Counted from the stretch's first letter, positions 1 to 8,572 are shown. The stretch is DNA of 64,000 nt from Knoellia remsis (GCF_003002895.1 NZ_PVTI01000022.1:1-64000); one strand, 5' to 3'. Translations and numbers: made by a program. Notes: a model not told the origin generated them from the letters alone.

Positions 1-39
1 CAGCACTCACCCCTGCCCCCATCACCTTCATTTTCTGGA

Positions 40-630
40 TCAGTCAGGCTGCTCGAGACGGAGGAGGAACTCCTTCGCGGCCGGCCCACCGGCATACCCA
101 CCGACACCGACGCGGCCGGTGACCCCGCCGCCCGCGGGCAGCACCCGGTGGCACGGCACGAACAGGCACAGCGGGTTCGCGCCGAGCGCCGTCCCGACCG
201 CCCGGGACGCACGCGGCCGGTCGATCTCACCCGCGAGCGCGCCGTAGGTCGTCGTCTCGCCGTAGCCGACCCGCCCCGCGAGCTGCTCCAGCACCTCTCG
301 CTGGAACGCGCTCGCGAGGGCGAGATCGACGGGGGTCTCGAGGTGCCGCGCGCGACCGTCGAGGTAGGCCGCCAGCTCGCGTCGCGCGGTGTCGAGTGGT
401 CGCGCCTGTCGCAGCACCCGCGGTGACACGACGTCCGAAACCCGTTGCAACCAGTGGGTTTCCGCGTCGTCGTCCGGGACGTACGCCGACGTGACGAGCC
501 GTCCGTCGGCGCGCACCGCCAACAGCAACCGGCCCACGGCGGTCTCCTCCACGGCATACGAGACATCGGTCTCCGGCAGGACCGGAGGTCGCACGGGCGG
601 ATCGAAGTCGCTCCAGGTCGTCGTGGTCAT
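40..630 (-). CDS. ogt: Methylated-DNA--protein-cysteine methyltransferase
   Basis: This protein of 196 residues should remove alkyl groups from O6-alkylguanine (and O4-alkylthymine) by suicidal transfer to its own cysteine. The active-site PCHRV motif is at residues 159-163 with Cys160, preceded by the conserved Asn-Pro turn, and the C-terminus keeps the typical GYAGG...KEFLL helix. The region before residue 95 is the variable N-terminal domain. The ATG overlaps the stop of the upstream sigma-factor gene by 4 nt (ATGA), so translation is coupled. Known of the family: Ogt/MGMT acts alone without cofactor. Inferred: co-expression with the sigma factor and nearness of aidB make an alkylation-damage locus. 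The 39 bases before the stop at the window edge cannot be assigned. Confidence 0.95.
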   Translation of the reverse strand: MTTTTWSDFDPPVRPPVLPETDVSYAVEETAVGRLLLAVRADGRLVTSAYVPDDDAETHWLQRVSDVVSPRVLRQARPLDTARRELAAYLDGRARHLETPVDLALASAFQREVLEQLAGRVGYGETTTYGALAGEIDRPRASRAVGTALGANPLCLFVPCHRVLPAGGGVTGRVGVGGYAGGPAAKEFLLRLEQPD

Positions 631-1106
631 CGCAGCTCCTCGGCGTCGAGTCGGAGGGTCGCCAGCGCGTCCGAGACGAGGCGCCGGCTCATCGCCGGCG
701 TCGTCCCCAGGGAGGCGGCGACGGCGTGGTGGTCGAGGTCGCCGACGTACTTGAGGACGACGGCCTCGCGCTGTCGCTCGGGCAGGGCGGCGACCCGCGC
801 CCAGAGGTCGGCGTCGGGTTCGGTGGGCCCGGCCACGACGGGGGCCTCGGTGAGCGAGGCCGGGTCGTCGTGGGCGACGGTGCGCCGACGCGCCCGGTGG
901 GCGTCCATGGCGCAGCGGTGGGTGATCGTGAGCAGCCAGCCCCGCAGGTTGCGGGCCGACGTGAGCCGCGGATAGGCGGCAAGCGCCTGGGTCCACGCCT
1001 GTTGCGCGACGTCGTCGCCGAGGTCGGGCCCGGCGAGGGCGTGCGCGAGCCGGCCGACGTCGCGCCAGTGGGCGTCGACGAGGCTCTGGAACGGCGGCAG
1101 GCTCAC
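627..1106 (-). CDS. ECF-type RNA polymerase sigma factor
   Basis: About 159 residues if started at the GTG chosen here. Sigma region 2 covers roughly residues 8-75 (helices ending in the segment NLRGWLLTITHRCAMD) and region 4 about residues 105-150 (ALPERQREAVVLKYVGDLDHH then an HTH). No anti-sigma gene is adjacent. The downstream ogt overlaps by 4 nt, so Ogt is made with this sigma factor. An in-frame ATG at 1196 would overlap the PaaX gene and lacks conserved sequence. A TACCGT box (complement of 1116-1121) stands 9 nt before the GTG, which favours the shorter form. The function as a sigma factor is clear from the domains; its target promoters are unknown, with ogt itself the best guess. 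Confidence 0.85.
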   Translation of the reverse strand: MSLPPFQSLVDAHWRDVGRLAHALAGPDLGDDVAQQAWTQALAAYPRLTSARNLRGWLLTITHRCAMDAHRARRRTVAHDDPASLTEAPVVAGPTEPDADLWARVAALPERQREAVVLKYVGDLDHHAVAASLGTTPAMSRRLVSDALATLRLDAEELR

Positions 1107-1161
1107 GATGAGGGAACGGTATGCCGTCTGGTCCTGTGAGTGGGCGTGCGGAATCGACCGC

Positions 1162-1875
1162 TCAGCCGCCGGAGCGCAGCTGGTCGAGCTCGGCACGGTA
1201 GTCGGCGTACACCGTCGTGAGCTCGTCGACCGGCCAGTCCGCAGGCAGGAGCTCGGGCGGGAGCGCGGGGTCGGTGCCGAGATGGCCCACGGCGGCCACC
1301 ATCGTGAAGAAGCGCGTCCCGTCGTCCTGCGCCGCGCGCAGGGCGTCGAGGTAGGCCCGGCAGCGCGCCGCCCATGCCTCGAGATCCCACAGGCGGGCCG
1401 CCAGGGCGGAGGGGTCCTCCTGCGGTTGCGCCCGGAATCGGGTCACCACCTCGTCGAGGGGGCCGTCCGGGTCCTGCTCGAGGTTGGCGGGGCGGGTCCA
1501 CACGCCCTCACGCAGTTCGGCGAGGCGGCGACGGCGCATGTCCGTGCGCAAGGCGCTCCGGTCTGCTGGGCTGCGTCCCGTCGTCGTGACGACCTCCATC
1601 TCCCAGGTCCCGTCCCACGGCCGCTGCTGCGGAGGCTGGGCATCGCGCTGACGCTGGATGAGCCGGGCGGAGAGGGTGTAGACCGCGTCGTCGCGGGTGA
1701 GGTCACCGCTGGCGACCATGCGGGTCAGGGCGACGCGGGTGGTCGCCTCGGAGATCCCGAACAGTCCCATGGCAGTGACGATGTCGCGTCCGCTCAGTGA
1801 GGGTGGGTGGGCGCCCAGGAGCAGGCTGAGCACGGCGGAACGGGCCGTGACGGGCGGGACCAGGGGCGAGGACAT
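1162..1875 (-). CDS. PaaX-family transcriptional regulator
   Basis: A protein of 237 residues with an N-terminal winged helix (residues about 8-75, including LFGISEATTRVALTRMVASG) and a PaaX-type C-terminal domain. PaaX itself represses phenylacetate catabolism in response to phenylacetyl-CoA; no paa genes are present here, so the effector is unknown. It is divergent from aidB across a 73-bp gap, the usual arrangement for a regulator of the neighbouring acyl-CoA dehydrogenase gene, and is followed after 55 bp by the sigma factor-ogt pair. The start was chosen because a TAGGGT box lies exactly 7 nt upstream; a longer reading frame exists but would run through the promoter. Confidence 0.85.
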   Translation of the reverse strand: MSSPLVPPVTARSAVLSLLLGAHPPSLSGRDIVTAMGLFGISEATTRVALTRMVASGDLTRDDAVYTLSARLIQRQRDAQPPQQRPWDGTWEMEVVTTTGRSPADRSALRTDMRRRRLAELREGVWTRPANLEQDPDGPLDEVVTRFRAQPQEDPSALAARLWDLEAWAARCRAYLDALRAAQDDGTRFFTMVAAVGHLGTDPALPPELLPADWPVDELTTVYADYRAELDQLRSGG

Positions 1876-1882
1876 CGCTGGC

Positions 1883-1888
1883 ACCCTA
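1883..1888 (-). promoter_or_regulatory. -10 box of the PaaX-family gene (leaderless)
   Basis: TAGGGT on the minus strand, followed by 7 nt and the ATG at 1875. No Shine-Dalgarno sequence is present, so the transcript probably begins at the start codon. Confidence 0.7.
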
Positions 1889-1935
1889 CCGACGCCAGAC
1901 CTATTACGTTCTTGCGTCGAGTGTTGCTCGGGATG

Positions 1936-1941
1936 TAATGT
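1936..1941 (+). promoter_or_regulatory. -10 box of aidB (leaderless)
   Basis: TAATGT followed by 7 nt and the ATG at 1949. It faces the divergent PaaX-gene promoter, the two -10 boxes being under 50 bp apart, so one bound repressor could cover both. Confidence 0.7.
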
Positions 1942-1948
1942 CCGGGTC

Positions 1949-3607
1949 ATGTCCACGCACGAGGTGACGAACCAGGTCCCGCCGCTCGTCGGCGCCAACC
2001 CCGCCGAGGCCCCGGTCATCGCCGAGACGGTCGCCCGCTCCGGCATGGACGCCAGCGGTGTCGAGGAGATCACCACCCTCGGTGCCCTCGCCGGCACCGC
2101 CGAATCCCTCGAGCTGGGTGACCTCGCCGAGGCCCACCCGCCCGTGCTGAGGACGCACGACCGCTACGGCAACCGCGTCGATGAGGTCGCCTACGACCCG
2201 GCCTACCACCGCCTCATGCAGACCGCCGTCGAGCACGGCCTGCACGCCGCGCCGTGGGCGGACCCGCGTCCGCACGCGCACCTCATCCGCGCCGTGAAGT
2301 TCTCGGTGTGGGGGCACGTCGACGCCGGCCACGGGTGCCCGATCTCGATGACGTATGCCGCGGTGCCGGCGTTGCGTGCGGACGCCGCGCTCGCGGCGGC
2401 ATACGAACCACTACTCACGGCACCGGCATACGACCCCGGACTGCGCGCTCCGCTGACCAAGCGCGGGCTCATCGCCGGCATGTCGATGACCGAGAAGCAG
2501 GGTGGCTCGGACGTGCGCGCCAACACGACGTCGGCCCTGCCGCAGGGTGACGGGACCTACCGGATCACCGGGCACAAGTGGTTCACGTCGGCACCGATGT
2601 CCGACCTGTTCCTCACGCTCGCGCAGGCGCCGGAGGGGCTGACCTGCTTCCTCGTGCCGCGGGTGCTGCCCGACGGGACGCGCAACACCTTCACCCTGCA
2701 GCGGCTCAAGGACAAGCTCGGCAACCACTCCAACGCGAGCAGCGAGGTCGAGTACGACGGCACGCTCGCGTGGCGCGTCGGCGACGAGGGGCGTGGAGTG
2801 CGCACGATCGTCGAGATGGTCAACATGACCCGGCTCGACTGCGTCCTCGGGACGGCGACCCTCATGCGCACGGGCGTCGCGCAGGCAGCCCACCACGCGG
2901 CATACCGCACCGCCTTCGGTCGCCCGCTCAGCGACCAGCCGCTCATGCGCAATGTGCTCGCCGACCTCGCCGTCGAAGCCGAGGCCGCGACGACGGTCGG
3001 CTTGTGGCTCGCCGAGCTGACGGACGCGAGCGCGCGCGGGGATGAGCGGGCGGGGCTGCTGCGGCGGATCGGGCTGGCCGTGACGAAGTACCACGTGTGC
3101 AAGCGCGGCCCCGTCCACGCGGCCGAGGCCCTCGAGTGCCTGGGCGGCAACGGGTATGTCGAGGAGTCGCGGATGCCGCGGCTCTACCGCGAGGCGCCGC
3201 TGATGTCGATCTGGGAGGGGTCCGGCAACGTCGCCGCCCTCGACGCGCTGCGGGCGATGGCGCGCCAGCCGGAGTCGGTCGCGGTGCTGCTCGACGAGCT
3301 GCGGTCGGCGACGGGTGCCGATCCGCGGTACGACGCGGCGGTGGCCGAGCTCGAGCGGACGATGCTGGGGCTCGACCCGGGTGACCAGGACGCGATGCAG
3401 TTCCGGGCGCGGCGCATCGTCGGTGACATGGCGACGCTGCTCCAGGGGTCGCTGCTCGTGCGCCACGGGGACCCGGCCGTCGCGGATGCGTTCTGCGCGA
3501 GCCGGCTCGCGGGGGAGCGCGGTGACGTCTTCGGGACGCTGGGGCCGGGTGTCGACGTCGGCCGCATCGTCGAGCGCGCGACCCCCAAGGTCCCCGAGAC
3601 CGCCTGA
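1949..3607 (+). CDS. aidB: AidB-like acyl-CoA dehydrogenase
   Basis: A flavoprotein of 552 residues, close to the 541 of E. coli AidB and much longer than ordinary acyl-CoA dehydrogenases (about 380). The AidB signature MSMTEKQGGSDVRANTT is at about residues 176-192, with the FAD-binding LxxLKDKLGNHSNASSEVEY segment about 70 residues later. The C-terminal helical extension that lets E. coli AidB bind DNA is present. E. coli AidB is induced by alkylating agents and protects DNA; its natural substrate is uncertain. Closeness to ogt supports a stress role here. The start is set by the leaderless -10 box. The gene is followed by a hairpin at 3721-3784 that may end transcription. Confidence 0.9.
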   Translation: MSTHEVTNQVPPLVGANPAEAPVIAETVARSGMDASGVEEITTLGALAGTAESLELGDLAEAHPPVLRTHDRYGNRVDEVAYDPAYHRLMQTAVEHGLHAAPWADPRPHAHLIRAVKFSVWGHVDAGHGCPISMTYAAVPALRADAALAAAYEPLLTAPAYDPGLRAPLTKRGLIAGMSMTEKQGGSDVRANTTSALPQGDGTYRITGHKWFTSAPMSDLFLTLAQAPEGLTCFLVPRVLPDGTRNTFTLQRLKDKLGNHSNASSEVEYDGTLAWRVGDEGRGVRTIVEMVNMTRLDCVLGTATLMRTGVAQAAHHAAYRTAFGRPLSDQPLMRNVLADLAVEAEAATTVGLWLAELTDASARGDERAGLLRRIGLAVTKYHVCKRGPVHAAEALECLGGNGYVEESRMPRLYREAPLMSIWEGSGNVAALDALRAMARQPESVAVLLDELRSATGADPRYDAAVAELERTMLGLDPGDQDAMQFRARRIVGDMATLLQGSLLVRHGDPAVADAFCASRLAGERGDVFGTLGPGVDVGRIVERATPKVPETA

Positions 3608-3720
3608 GCCGCCCGGCGAGGCACCGATCGGTGAGCCGAGCACCCATGCGTGGTCGGTTGACCAGGTGGTGGCTCGCTCGGTCGTGACGTATGCCGTCCG
3701 CTCGCGACCCGGCGTAGGCG

Positions 3721-3784
3721 CCACTGATTGCGCACGGTTCGCATGCTCGCTGGCGCTCGCGTGCGAACTGTGCGCAATCAGTGG
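3721..3784. repeat. Long palindrome, hairpin family C, copy 1
   Basis: Two 26-nt arms (3721-3746 and 3759-3784) pair with only two mismatches around a 12-nt loop. The outer arm begins CCACTGATTGCGCA. Sister copies with the same outer arm logic but a different inner arm lie at 19383-19452 and 55872-55933. It lies 113 bp after aidB and may serve as a terminator, although no U-tract follows. Confidence 0.75.
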
Positions 3785-3792
3785 GGTATGGG

Positions 3793-3900
3793 GTGCCGGG
3801 AACTGGCAATCAGTGGGGTGTGGGGTGCCGGGAACTGGCAATCAGTGCCGACTTGTTGCTGGTTCCGTGCGGTCGGGGTGAACGGAATCGGCAATCAGTG
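3793..3900. repeat. Intergenic repeat family B, locus 1
   Basis: Three units containing GGCAATCAGTG (3793-3815, 3825-3847, 3878-3900). The second unit forms an imperfect stem-loop, GGAACTGGCAA pairing with TTGCTGGTTCC. The same unit recurs at 33621-33750 and, in variants, at 23664-23690, 55941-55969 and 59044-59106. Confidence 0.7.
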
Positions 3901-3925
3901 GGGGTGCGGGTGCGAGAGTGGGGGC

Positions 3926-4759
3926 GTGCAGGGAAACTCGTCCGGGCGGCCCCTCGTCATCGCCCACCGCGGGGCGAGCGCCGAGCAGCCGGAACACACC
4001 CTCGCGGCCTACACCACCGCGTTCGAGGCGGGCGTCGACGGTGTCGAGTGCGACGTCCGGCTCACCGCCGACCACCACCTCGTCTGCGTCCACGACCGCC
4101 GCGCCAACCGCACCAGTGACGGCACGGGGGTCATCTCCACCCTCGAGCTGGCCCGGCTCAAAGAACTCGACTGGGCGAGCTGGAAGACGCTCGATGACGG
4201 CAGCAGCACCGAGCAGGCCGACCGTGACCCCGAGCGCGGCCGGCTGCTCACCCTGCGCCGCCTGCTCGACGCCCTCACCGACCAGCGCCAGGAGCTGCTC
4301 ACCCTCATCGAGACCAAGCACCCCACCCGCTGGGGCGGTCTCGTCGAGCGCCAGCTCGTCCAGGTGCTGCGCGAGTTCGGCCTGACGACCGGGGACCTCC
4401 CGGGGCTGCCGCACGTGCGCGTCATGTCGTTCTCGCTCATGGCGCTCAAGCGGATGCAGGGCCTCGCGCCGCAGGTGCCGCTCGTCTATCTCATCGACCA
4501 CGCTGCCCCGCGGTTGTCGTTCGACGGGTCGCTGCCCAAGGGGATCGACATCGTCGGCCTCGACATGCGCATCGTCCGCCGCAACCCGGCCGCCGTCGAA
4601 GCGCACCGTCGGCGCGGACACACCGTGTACGTGTGGACGGTCAACACGCCGGAGGACGTCGAGCGCTGCGTCGAGGCGGGCGTCGACGCGCTCATCAGCG
4701 ACCGGCCGCGTGACGTGCTCGCCCAGCTCGGTGGCGACCAGCGCCGGTTGCTCGGCTAG
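3926..4759 (+). CDS. Glycerophosphodiester phosphodiesterase
   Basis: A GDPD-family enzyme of 277 residues that should split glycerophosphodiesters into sn-glycerol 3-phosphate and an alcohol. The N-terminal LVIAHRGASAEQPEHT carries the catalytic HRG, ECDVRLTADHHLVCVHD supplies the metal-binding Glu/Asp and second His, and LLTLIETKHP the third acidic site. The C-terminus VYVWTVNTPEDVERCVEAGVDALISDRP is the typical last strand of the TIM barrel. No signal peptide is visible, so it is probably cytoplasmic. The GTG start has a weak GAGAGT -10 box 6 nt upstream. The next gene starts 33 bp downstream but has its own promoter. Confidence 0.9.
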   Translation: MQGNSSGRPLVIAHRGASAEQPEHTLAAYTTAFEAGVDGVECDVRLTADHHLVCVHDRRANRTSDGTGVISTLELARLKELDWASWKTLDDGSSTEQADRDPERGRLLTLRRLLDALTDQRQELLTLIETKHPTRWGGLVERQLVQVLREFGLTTGDLPGLPHVRVMSFSLMALKRMQGLAPQVPLVYLIDHAAPRLSFDGSLPKGIDIVGLDMRIVRRNPAAVEAHRRRGHTVYVWTVNTPEDVERCVEAGVDALISDRPRDVLAQLGGDQRRLLG

Positions 4760-4779
4760 CGGTCCATCACCGTCTCGCC

Positions 4780-4785
4780 TAGCAT
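4780..4785 (+). promoter_or_regulatory. -10 box of the RsbW-like gene (leaderless)
   Basis: TAGCAT, then 7 nt, then the GTG start at 4793. No ribosome binding site precedes the start. Confidence 0.65.
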
Positions 4786-4792
4786 CCCCGGG

Positions 4793-5290
4793 GTGACTCG
4801 CCCCGCAGCGTCCCGCAAGGCCGCCGATCCCGACCTCCCGGGCCTCGGTGACCTCGACGAGTTCGGCGGCACCGTCGGGCAGGGTCAGGTGCGCACCATC
4901 CGGGTGCCGTGGGGCCCGTCGACCGTTGCCAGGGTCCGCAAGGCCGTCGTCGCCGACCTACGCGCCCGCGACATCGCCGAAGGCACGATCGACGAGTCCG
5001 AGATCGTCGTCTCCGAGCTCATGACCAACGCCATCCGGCACGCCCGCCCGCTCGCCGACGGGTGCCTGCGGGTGCGCTGGAAGGTCCGCGGCGAGGTCGT
5101 CGAGGTCGAGGTCACCGACGGCGGTGGCGACACCGTCCCCAAGCCCGCCCCCGCCTCGCTGTGGGTGACGAGCGGCCGCGGACTGCGCATCATCCGTTCG
5201 CTCGCGCACGAGTGGGGTGTCGGCGAGGACAAGGGCGCCCAGACCGTGTGGGCCGCCATGGGCGGCCCGAGCCGGCGCCGCGCCACCTGA
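4793..5290 (+). CDS. RsbW-like ATP-binding protein (HATPase_c_2)
   Basis: A protein of 165 residues with a stand-alone histidine-kinase-like ATPase fold of the anti-sigma factor/serine kinase kind. The N box is SELMTNAIRHARP (from residue 74), the G1 box VTDGGG (107-112) and the G2 box GRGLRI (128-133). Such actinobacterial proteins usually bind an anti-anti-sigma partner or sigma factor, but no partner gene is adjacent. The first 30 residues are Pro/Gly/Asp-rich and probably disordered. The start is set by the leaderless promoter. Confidence 0.8.
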   Translation: MTRPAASRKAADPDLPGLGDLDEFGGTVGQGQVRTIRVPWGPSTVARVRKAVVADLRARDIAEGTIDESEIVVSELMTNAIRHARPLADGCLRVRWKVRGEVVEVEVTDGGGDTVPKPAPASLWVTSGRGLRIIRSLAHEWGVGEDKGAQTVWAAMGGPSRRRAT

Positions 5291-5352
5291 GGCGACGCCA
5301 CGGCGCGCAGCGCGCACCCGGCATACCGTCGATCGGCGCGGACACGCGCCAG

Positions 5353-5358
5353 TAGGGT
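5353..5358 (+). promoter_or_regulatory. -10 box of the DUF5926 gene (leaderless)
   Basis: TAGGGT, 7 nt, then the ATG at 5366. A GGCATAC heptamer (5320-5326) lies about 30 bp upstream, where a -35 box would be expected. Confidence 0.7.
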
Positions 5359-5365
5359 TGCGGTC

Positions 5366-6259
5366 ATGGGCAAGGCTTCGCGACGACGCAGGACCACCGA
5401 CGACACCGGTGCACCGGCCAAGAGGCGCAGCGCCGCCGTCCCCTACGTGAGCCGTCCCTTCGAGGGGCTGCCCAACGAGACGGACTGGGTCGCGATCCGC
5501 GAGATCTTGCCCGCGGCGACCGCGCCCGTGACCTTCACCGGCGAGCACGCCCCCGAGGGCGTCACCGACGCGACCATCGCCACGGTCCTGCCGATGGCAT
5601 GGCCGGCGCTGCACCGTGCCGACGGCACCGTGCTCATCGGCACCCAGGCCGGCAGCTCGACCGGCGACCCGAGCCGCGACCTCGCCGCGCAGCTGCTCGC
5701 CGGCGCGGCCGCCGAGCCGGGCAGCGCCGTCCAGCACGTGCCCGCCGCGACCGCCGACACCCCGAGGCTGCAGGACCTCATCGACACCACCGCGCCCTTC
5801 GAGGTGACGGTGCACGAGGGCTTCGACTTCTGGGTCGAGGGCCAGGAGCTCGACGACGAGGGCCGGGCCTCCCTCGACAGCGCCAACGAGTCCGTCGTCC
5901 CGACCGTGCGGATGGAGGCGCTGCCGTCGGCCTACTGGGTCCGCATCGGCGAGCGCACCTACATCCGCGTCGTCCTCCCCGAGGACGAGGACACCGCGAC
6001 CGACGCGCTCGCGCGCATGCACGCCGCCGGGGAGTCCTCGCTCGGTGAAGGCACACGCCTCCTCGGCGCCTTCCGGGCGTGCGGCCTGCTCGTCCCCGTC
6101 CTCGAGGTGCCCGCTGACACCGAGGCGGCCGCTCACGAGGACGCGCTCGCGCAGTTCGGCACGCGGTATACCGCCGCGCTGGCTTCCACGGACCAGCTCA
6201 CCGCGGAGGAGCGTCGGGCCCGCAACGGCCTGCTCAGCCGCCAGGTCACACTGCGGTGA
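5366..6259 (+). CDS. DUF5926 family protein
   Basis: A protein of 297 residues recognised as the actinobacterial DUF5926 family of unknown function. A basic N-terminus (GKASRRRR) is followed by a mixed alpha/beta protein with no signal peptide or membrane segment. The conserved feature I recognise is the pattern EGLPNETDWVAIREILPAATA near residues 32-52. It ends with GTGA overlapping the start of the downstream glycosyltransferase gene, so the two are translationally coupled. This gives a hint of a role around that glycosylation step, but no reaction can be assigned. Confidence 0.8.
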   Translation: MGKASRRRRTTDDTGAPAKRRSAAVPYVSRPFEGLPNETDWVAIREILPAATAPVTFTGEHAPEGVTDATIATVLPMAWPALHRADGTVLIGTQAGSSTGDPSRDLAAQLLAGAAAEPGSAVQHVPAATADTPRLQDLIDTTAPFEVTVHEGFDFWVEGQELDDEGRASLDSANESVVPTVRMEALPSAYWVRIGERTYIRVVLPEDEDTATDALARMHAAGESSLGEGTRLLGAFRACGLLVPVLEVPADTEAAAHEDALAQFGTRYTAALASTDQLTAEERRARNGLLSRQVTLR

Positions 6260-7095
6260 CCGCGCCGTCGGGGACAGCCGCCGACGCCCGCTCGGTCGCG
6301 GCGATCATCCCGTGCAAGGACGAGGGTGAGCGCATCGTCGCCACCGTCGAGGCGGTGCTCGGGCTCGAGCACGTCGACCGGGTCGTCGTCGTCGACGACG
6401 GCAGCACCGACGACACTGCGGCGGCCGCGCACGCCGCCGGCGCGGACGTCATCGTGCACGCCCAGAACTTCGGCAAAGCCGCGGCGCTCACGACCGGCGT
6501 CCGTCACCTGCGCGAGCTCGAGTCGGGCGAGGGAGGCGTGGGCGCCGCGGGCGAGGCGGGTGGCGCCGTCGGCGCGGGTGGCACCGGGGCGGGTGGCGCC
6601 GCTGCAGGCCCGCGCCACCTGCTCTTCGTCGACGGTGACCTGGAGGGTTCGGCGAGCAACCTCGGCGTCCTCATCCCACCGGTCCTCGAGGGGCGGGCCG
6701 ACATGACCATTGCGATCCTCCCGCCGCAGCGCACCCCCGGCGGTGGCCGCGGCTTCGTCGTCCGGCTCGCCCGTGACGGGATCGAGGACCTCACCGGCTG
6801 GACCGCCACCCAGCCCCTGTCGGGCATGCGCTGCCTCACCGCCGAGGCGTTCGAGGCGGCGAGCCCCCTCGCCCCGGGCTGGGGTGTCGAGGTCGGCCTC
6901 ACGACCGACGTCCTCGCCGCCGGAATGCGGGTCGTGGAGGTCCCGTGCGACCTCCAGCATCGCGTCTCCGGCTCGGACTGGCGCGGACAGCTGCACCGCG
7001 CCGAGCAGTACCGCGACGTCTGGCGCGCGCTCACCTGGCGCCGCACCCGCAAGGCCCTCACCGAGCTGGCCCCCGGTGTCGCGCGTCGCCTCTGA
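6256..7095 (+). CDS. Family 2 glycosyltransferase
   Basis: A GT-A fold glycosyltransferase of 279 residues. The nucleotide-sugar site shows as AAIIPCKDEGERI (residues 15-27), VVVDDGS (39-45) and the metal-binding DGD at 126-128. Residues 91-118 form a low-complexity Gly/Ala/Glu insertion just before the DxD strand, which is odd for the family. The later segment resembles actinobacterial polyprenol-phosphate or glucosyl-3-phosphoglycerate type transferases, but the acceptor cannot be told. Its start overlaps the DUF5926 stop, and its end overlaps the next membrane glycosyltransferase gene by 20 nt, so a sugar is probably made available to that enzyme. Confidence 0.85.
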   Translation: MTAPSGTAADARSVAAIIPCKDEGERIVATVEAVLGLEHVDRVVVVDDGSTDDTAAAAHAAGADVIVHAQNFGKAAALTTGVRHLRELESGEGGVGAAGEAGGAVGAGGTGAGGAAAGPRHLLFVDGDLEGSASNLGVLIPPVLEGRADMTIAILPPQRTPGGGRGFVVRLARDGIEDLTGWTATQPLSGMRCLTAEAFEAASPLAPGWGVEVGLTTDVLAAGMRVVEVPCDLQHRVSGSDWRGQLHRAEQYRDVWRALTWRRTRKALTELAPGVARRL

Positions 7096-8572
7096 CGCCA
7101 CCCCCGGCGCGGACCGGGCAACGGGTGAGGCAGCCACGCTCACCCGTCGCGGGCTGCTCACCGTCGCGTTCGTGCTGCTGCTCGTCGTCGGTCTCGCCCT
7201 CCCGCACGCCGCCGCCCCCGATCTAGGCCCACGCGGCTGGGCACCGGGCACCATCCTCCCGATCACCCTCACACCGGCAGCGGTCACCGCGACCCTCTGG
7301 ACGGCATACGCGCTCGGCGCCGCAGGCGTCGTCCTCGCGCTGCGCCAGGGGATGCGCGCCCTCTCGACGCCGGTCGTCGGCGGGCTCGCGCTCGCGGCGG
7401 CGCTGACGACACCGTTTGGGTCGGCGGACCACGTCAACTACGCGGCATACGGGCGGATCCTCGCGCTCGGCGACGACCCGTGGCTCGTCTCACCCGTGTC
7501 GTGGCGCGGTGACGCCGACCCCGTCGTCAGCGCCGTCGAGTCGCCGTGGCGCGAGGAACCGAGCGTCTACGGGCCGTTCGCGACCCTGCTCCATGGGCTC
7601 GGCTCGCTGGTCGGCGGGGACAACCTGCGCGAGACCGTGTGGCTGTGGCAGCTCGTCGTCATCGCGTCGTGGCTGGCGGTGCGCTGGTGCCTGCGCCGGC
7701 TGCTGCCGGGCCACGAAGGGCGGGTCGACGCCCTCTGGACGGCCAACCCGCTCGTCTTCGCCACCGGCGTCCTCGGCGCGCACGTCGACATGCTCGCGGC
7801 GGCGTTCGTCGTCGGCGCCGTGTGGGCGGTGCAGCGGTATGCCGGCGTCGGCGGCGCCGTGCTCGCCGGCACCTTCGGGGGGCTCGCGTTGTCGTCGAAG
7901 TTCACGTATGCCGTTGTGCTGCTTGCGATTCTGCTCGCCCTGCGGTCACGGCGGGTCGCCCGCGGTGCCGTCATGATCGGCGTTGCGGCGCTGGTGGCGG
8001 GGGTGCTGCACCTGTGGGCCGGACCGCACGTGTTCGACCAGGTCGGGCGGTCGGCCAAGGCGGTCGCGCTGTCCTCGCCGTGGCGGATGCTGCTCGAGGT
8101 GGGCGGAGGCGGACCCACGGTGCGGTCGGTCATCTCGGTGCTCGCGGCGCTGGCGGCCGTCGGGTTCGCGGTGTGCCTCGCCCGGCTCACGACGCCCCGT
8201 GGTGACGGGGAGGGTGCGCGGGCGCTGCGCTGGGTCGTCGTGCTCGGCGGTGGCTACGCGCTGGCGGCGGCGTACTCGCTGCCCTGGTACGACGTGCTCG
8301 TGTGGTCGGCACTGCCTGCCGTGGTGTCGGGGGTCGGGGTGGCCCGAGTGGGGCTCGTCGAGCTCGCGCTGCTCGCGCGGCTCACGGTGATGTCGTTCGC
8401 CTACACCCCGGGGCGCGTCCTCGGCATGACACCCGGTGTCGAGGCGGTGACGATGACGGTGCGCAAGGAGGTCGCGCCGGTGCTGCTGCTGGCCGTGTGG
8501 GCCGGGGTCGTCGTGGCCGCCTTACGCGCGCGACCGCGGGCTCCCGGCGTCCCGAACCGTCCAATTGGGTGA
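7076..8572 (+). CDS. Polytopic mannosyltransferase-like protein (MptB type)
   Basis: An integral membrane protein of 498 residues with about 12 hydrophobic segments, resembling the MptB-type polyprenol-phosphomannose-dependent alpha-1,6-mannosyltransferases (GT-C fold). The first periplasmic loop has SADHVNYAAYGRILALGDDPW, typical of GT-C enzymes with an acidic residue after TM2. The GTG start lies inside the preceding gene (20-nt overlap); this fits translational coupling. The last codons (encoding NRPIG and the TGA) lie inside a copy of repeat family A, so the original C-terminus was probably altered by the repeat. Inferred: lipoglycan or arabinomannan-like polymer synthesis. Confidence 0.75.
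   Translation: MSRVASDATPGADRATGEAATLTRRGLLTVAFVLLLVVGLALPHAAAPDLGPRGWAPGTILPITLTPAAVTATLWTAYALGAAGVVLALRQGMRALSTPVVGGLALAAALTTPFGSADHVNYAAYGRILALGDDPWLVSPVSWRGDADPVVSAVESPWREEPSVYGPFATLLHGLGSLVGGDNLRETVWLWQLVVIASWLAVRWCLRRLLPGHEGRVDALWTANPLVFATGVLGAHVDMLAAAFVVGAVWAVQRYAGVGGAVLAGTFGGLALSSKFTYAVVLLAILLALRSRRVARGAVMIGVAALVAGVLHLWAGPHVFDQVGRSAKAVALSSPWRMLLEVGGGGPTVRSVISVLAALAAVGFAVCLARLTTPRGDGEGARALRWVVVLGGGYALAAAYSLPWYDVLVWSALPAVVSGVGVARVGLVELALLARLTVMSFAYTPGRVLGMTPGVEAVTMTVRKEVAPVLLLAVWAGVVVAALRARPRAPGVPNRPIG

Larger units (their letters stand above)
3608..3925. other. Gene-free gap filled with repeat elements
   Basis: No coding signal was seen. The first part carries one GTATGCC heptamer at 3689-3695. 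The rest is a long hairpin (3721-3784) followed by three copies of a GGCAATCAGTG-containing repeat (3793-3900). The last copy abuts the promoter of the phosphodiesterase gene. Confidence 0.7.

Noticed and set aside
2411-3841. Minus-strand frame opposite aidB
   Set aside because: No recognisable domain; it is a shadow of aidB that runs on through the intergenic repeats.
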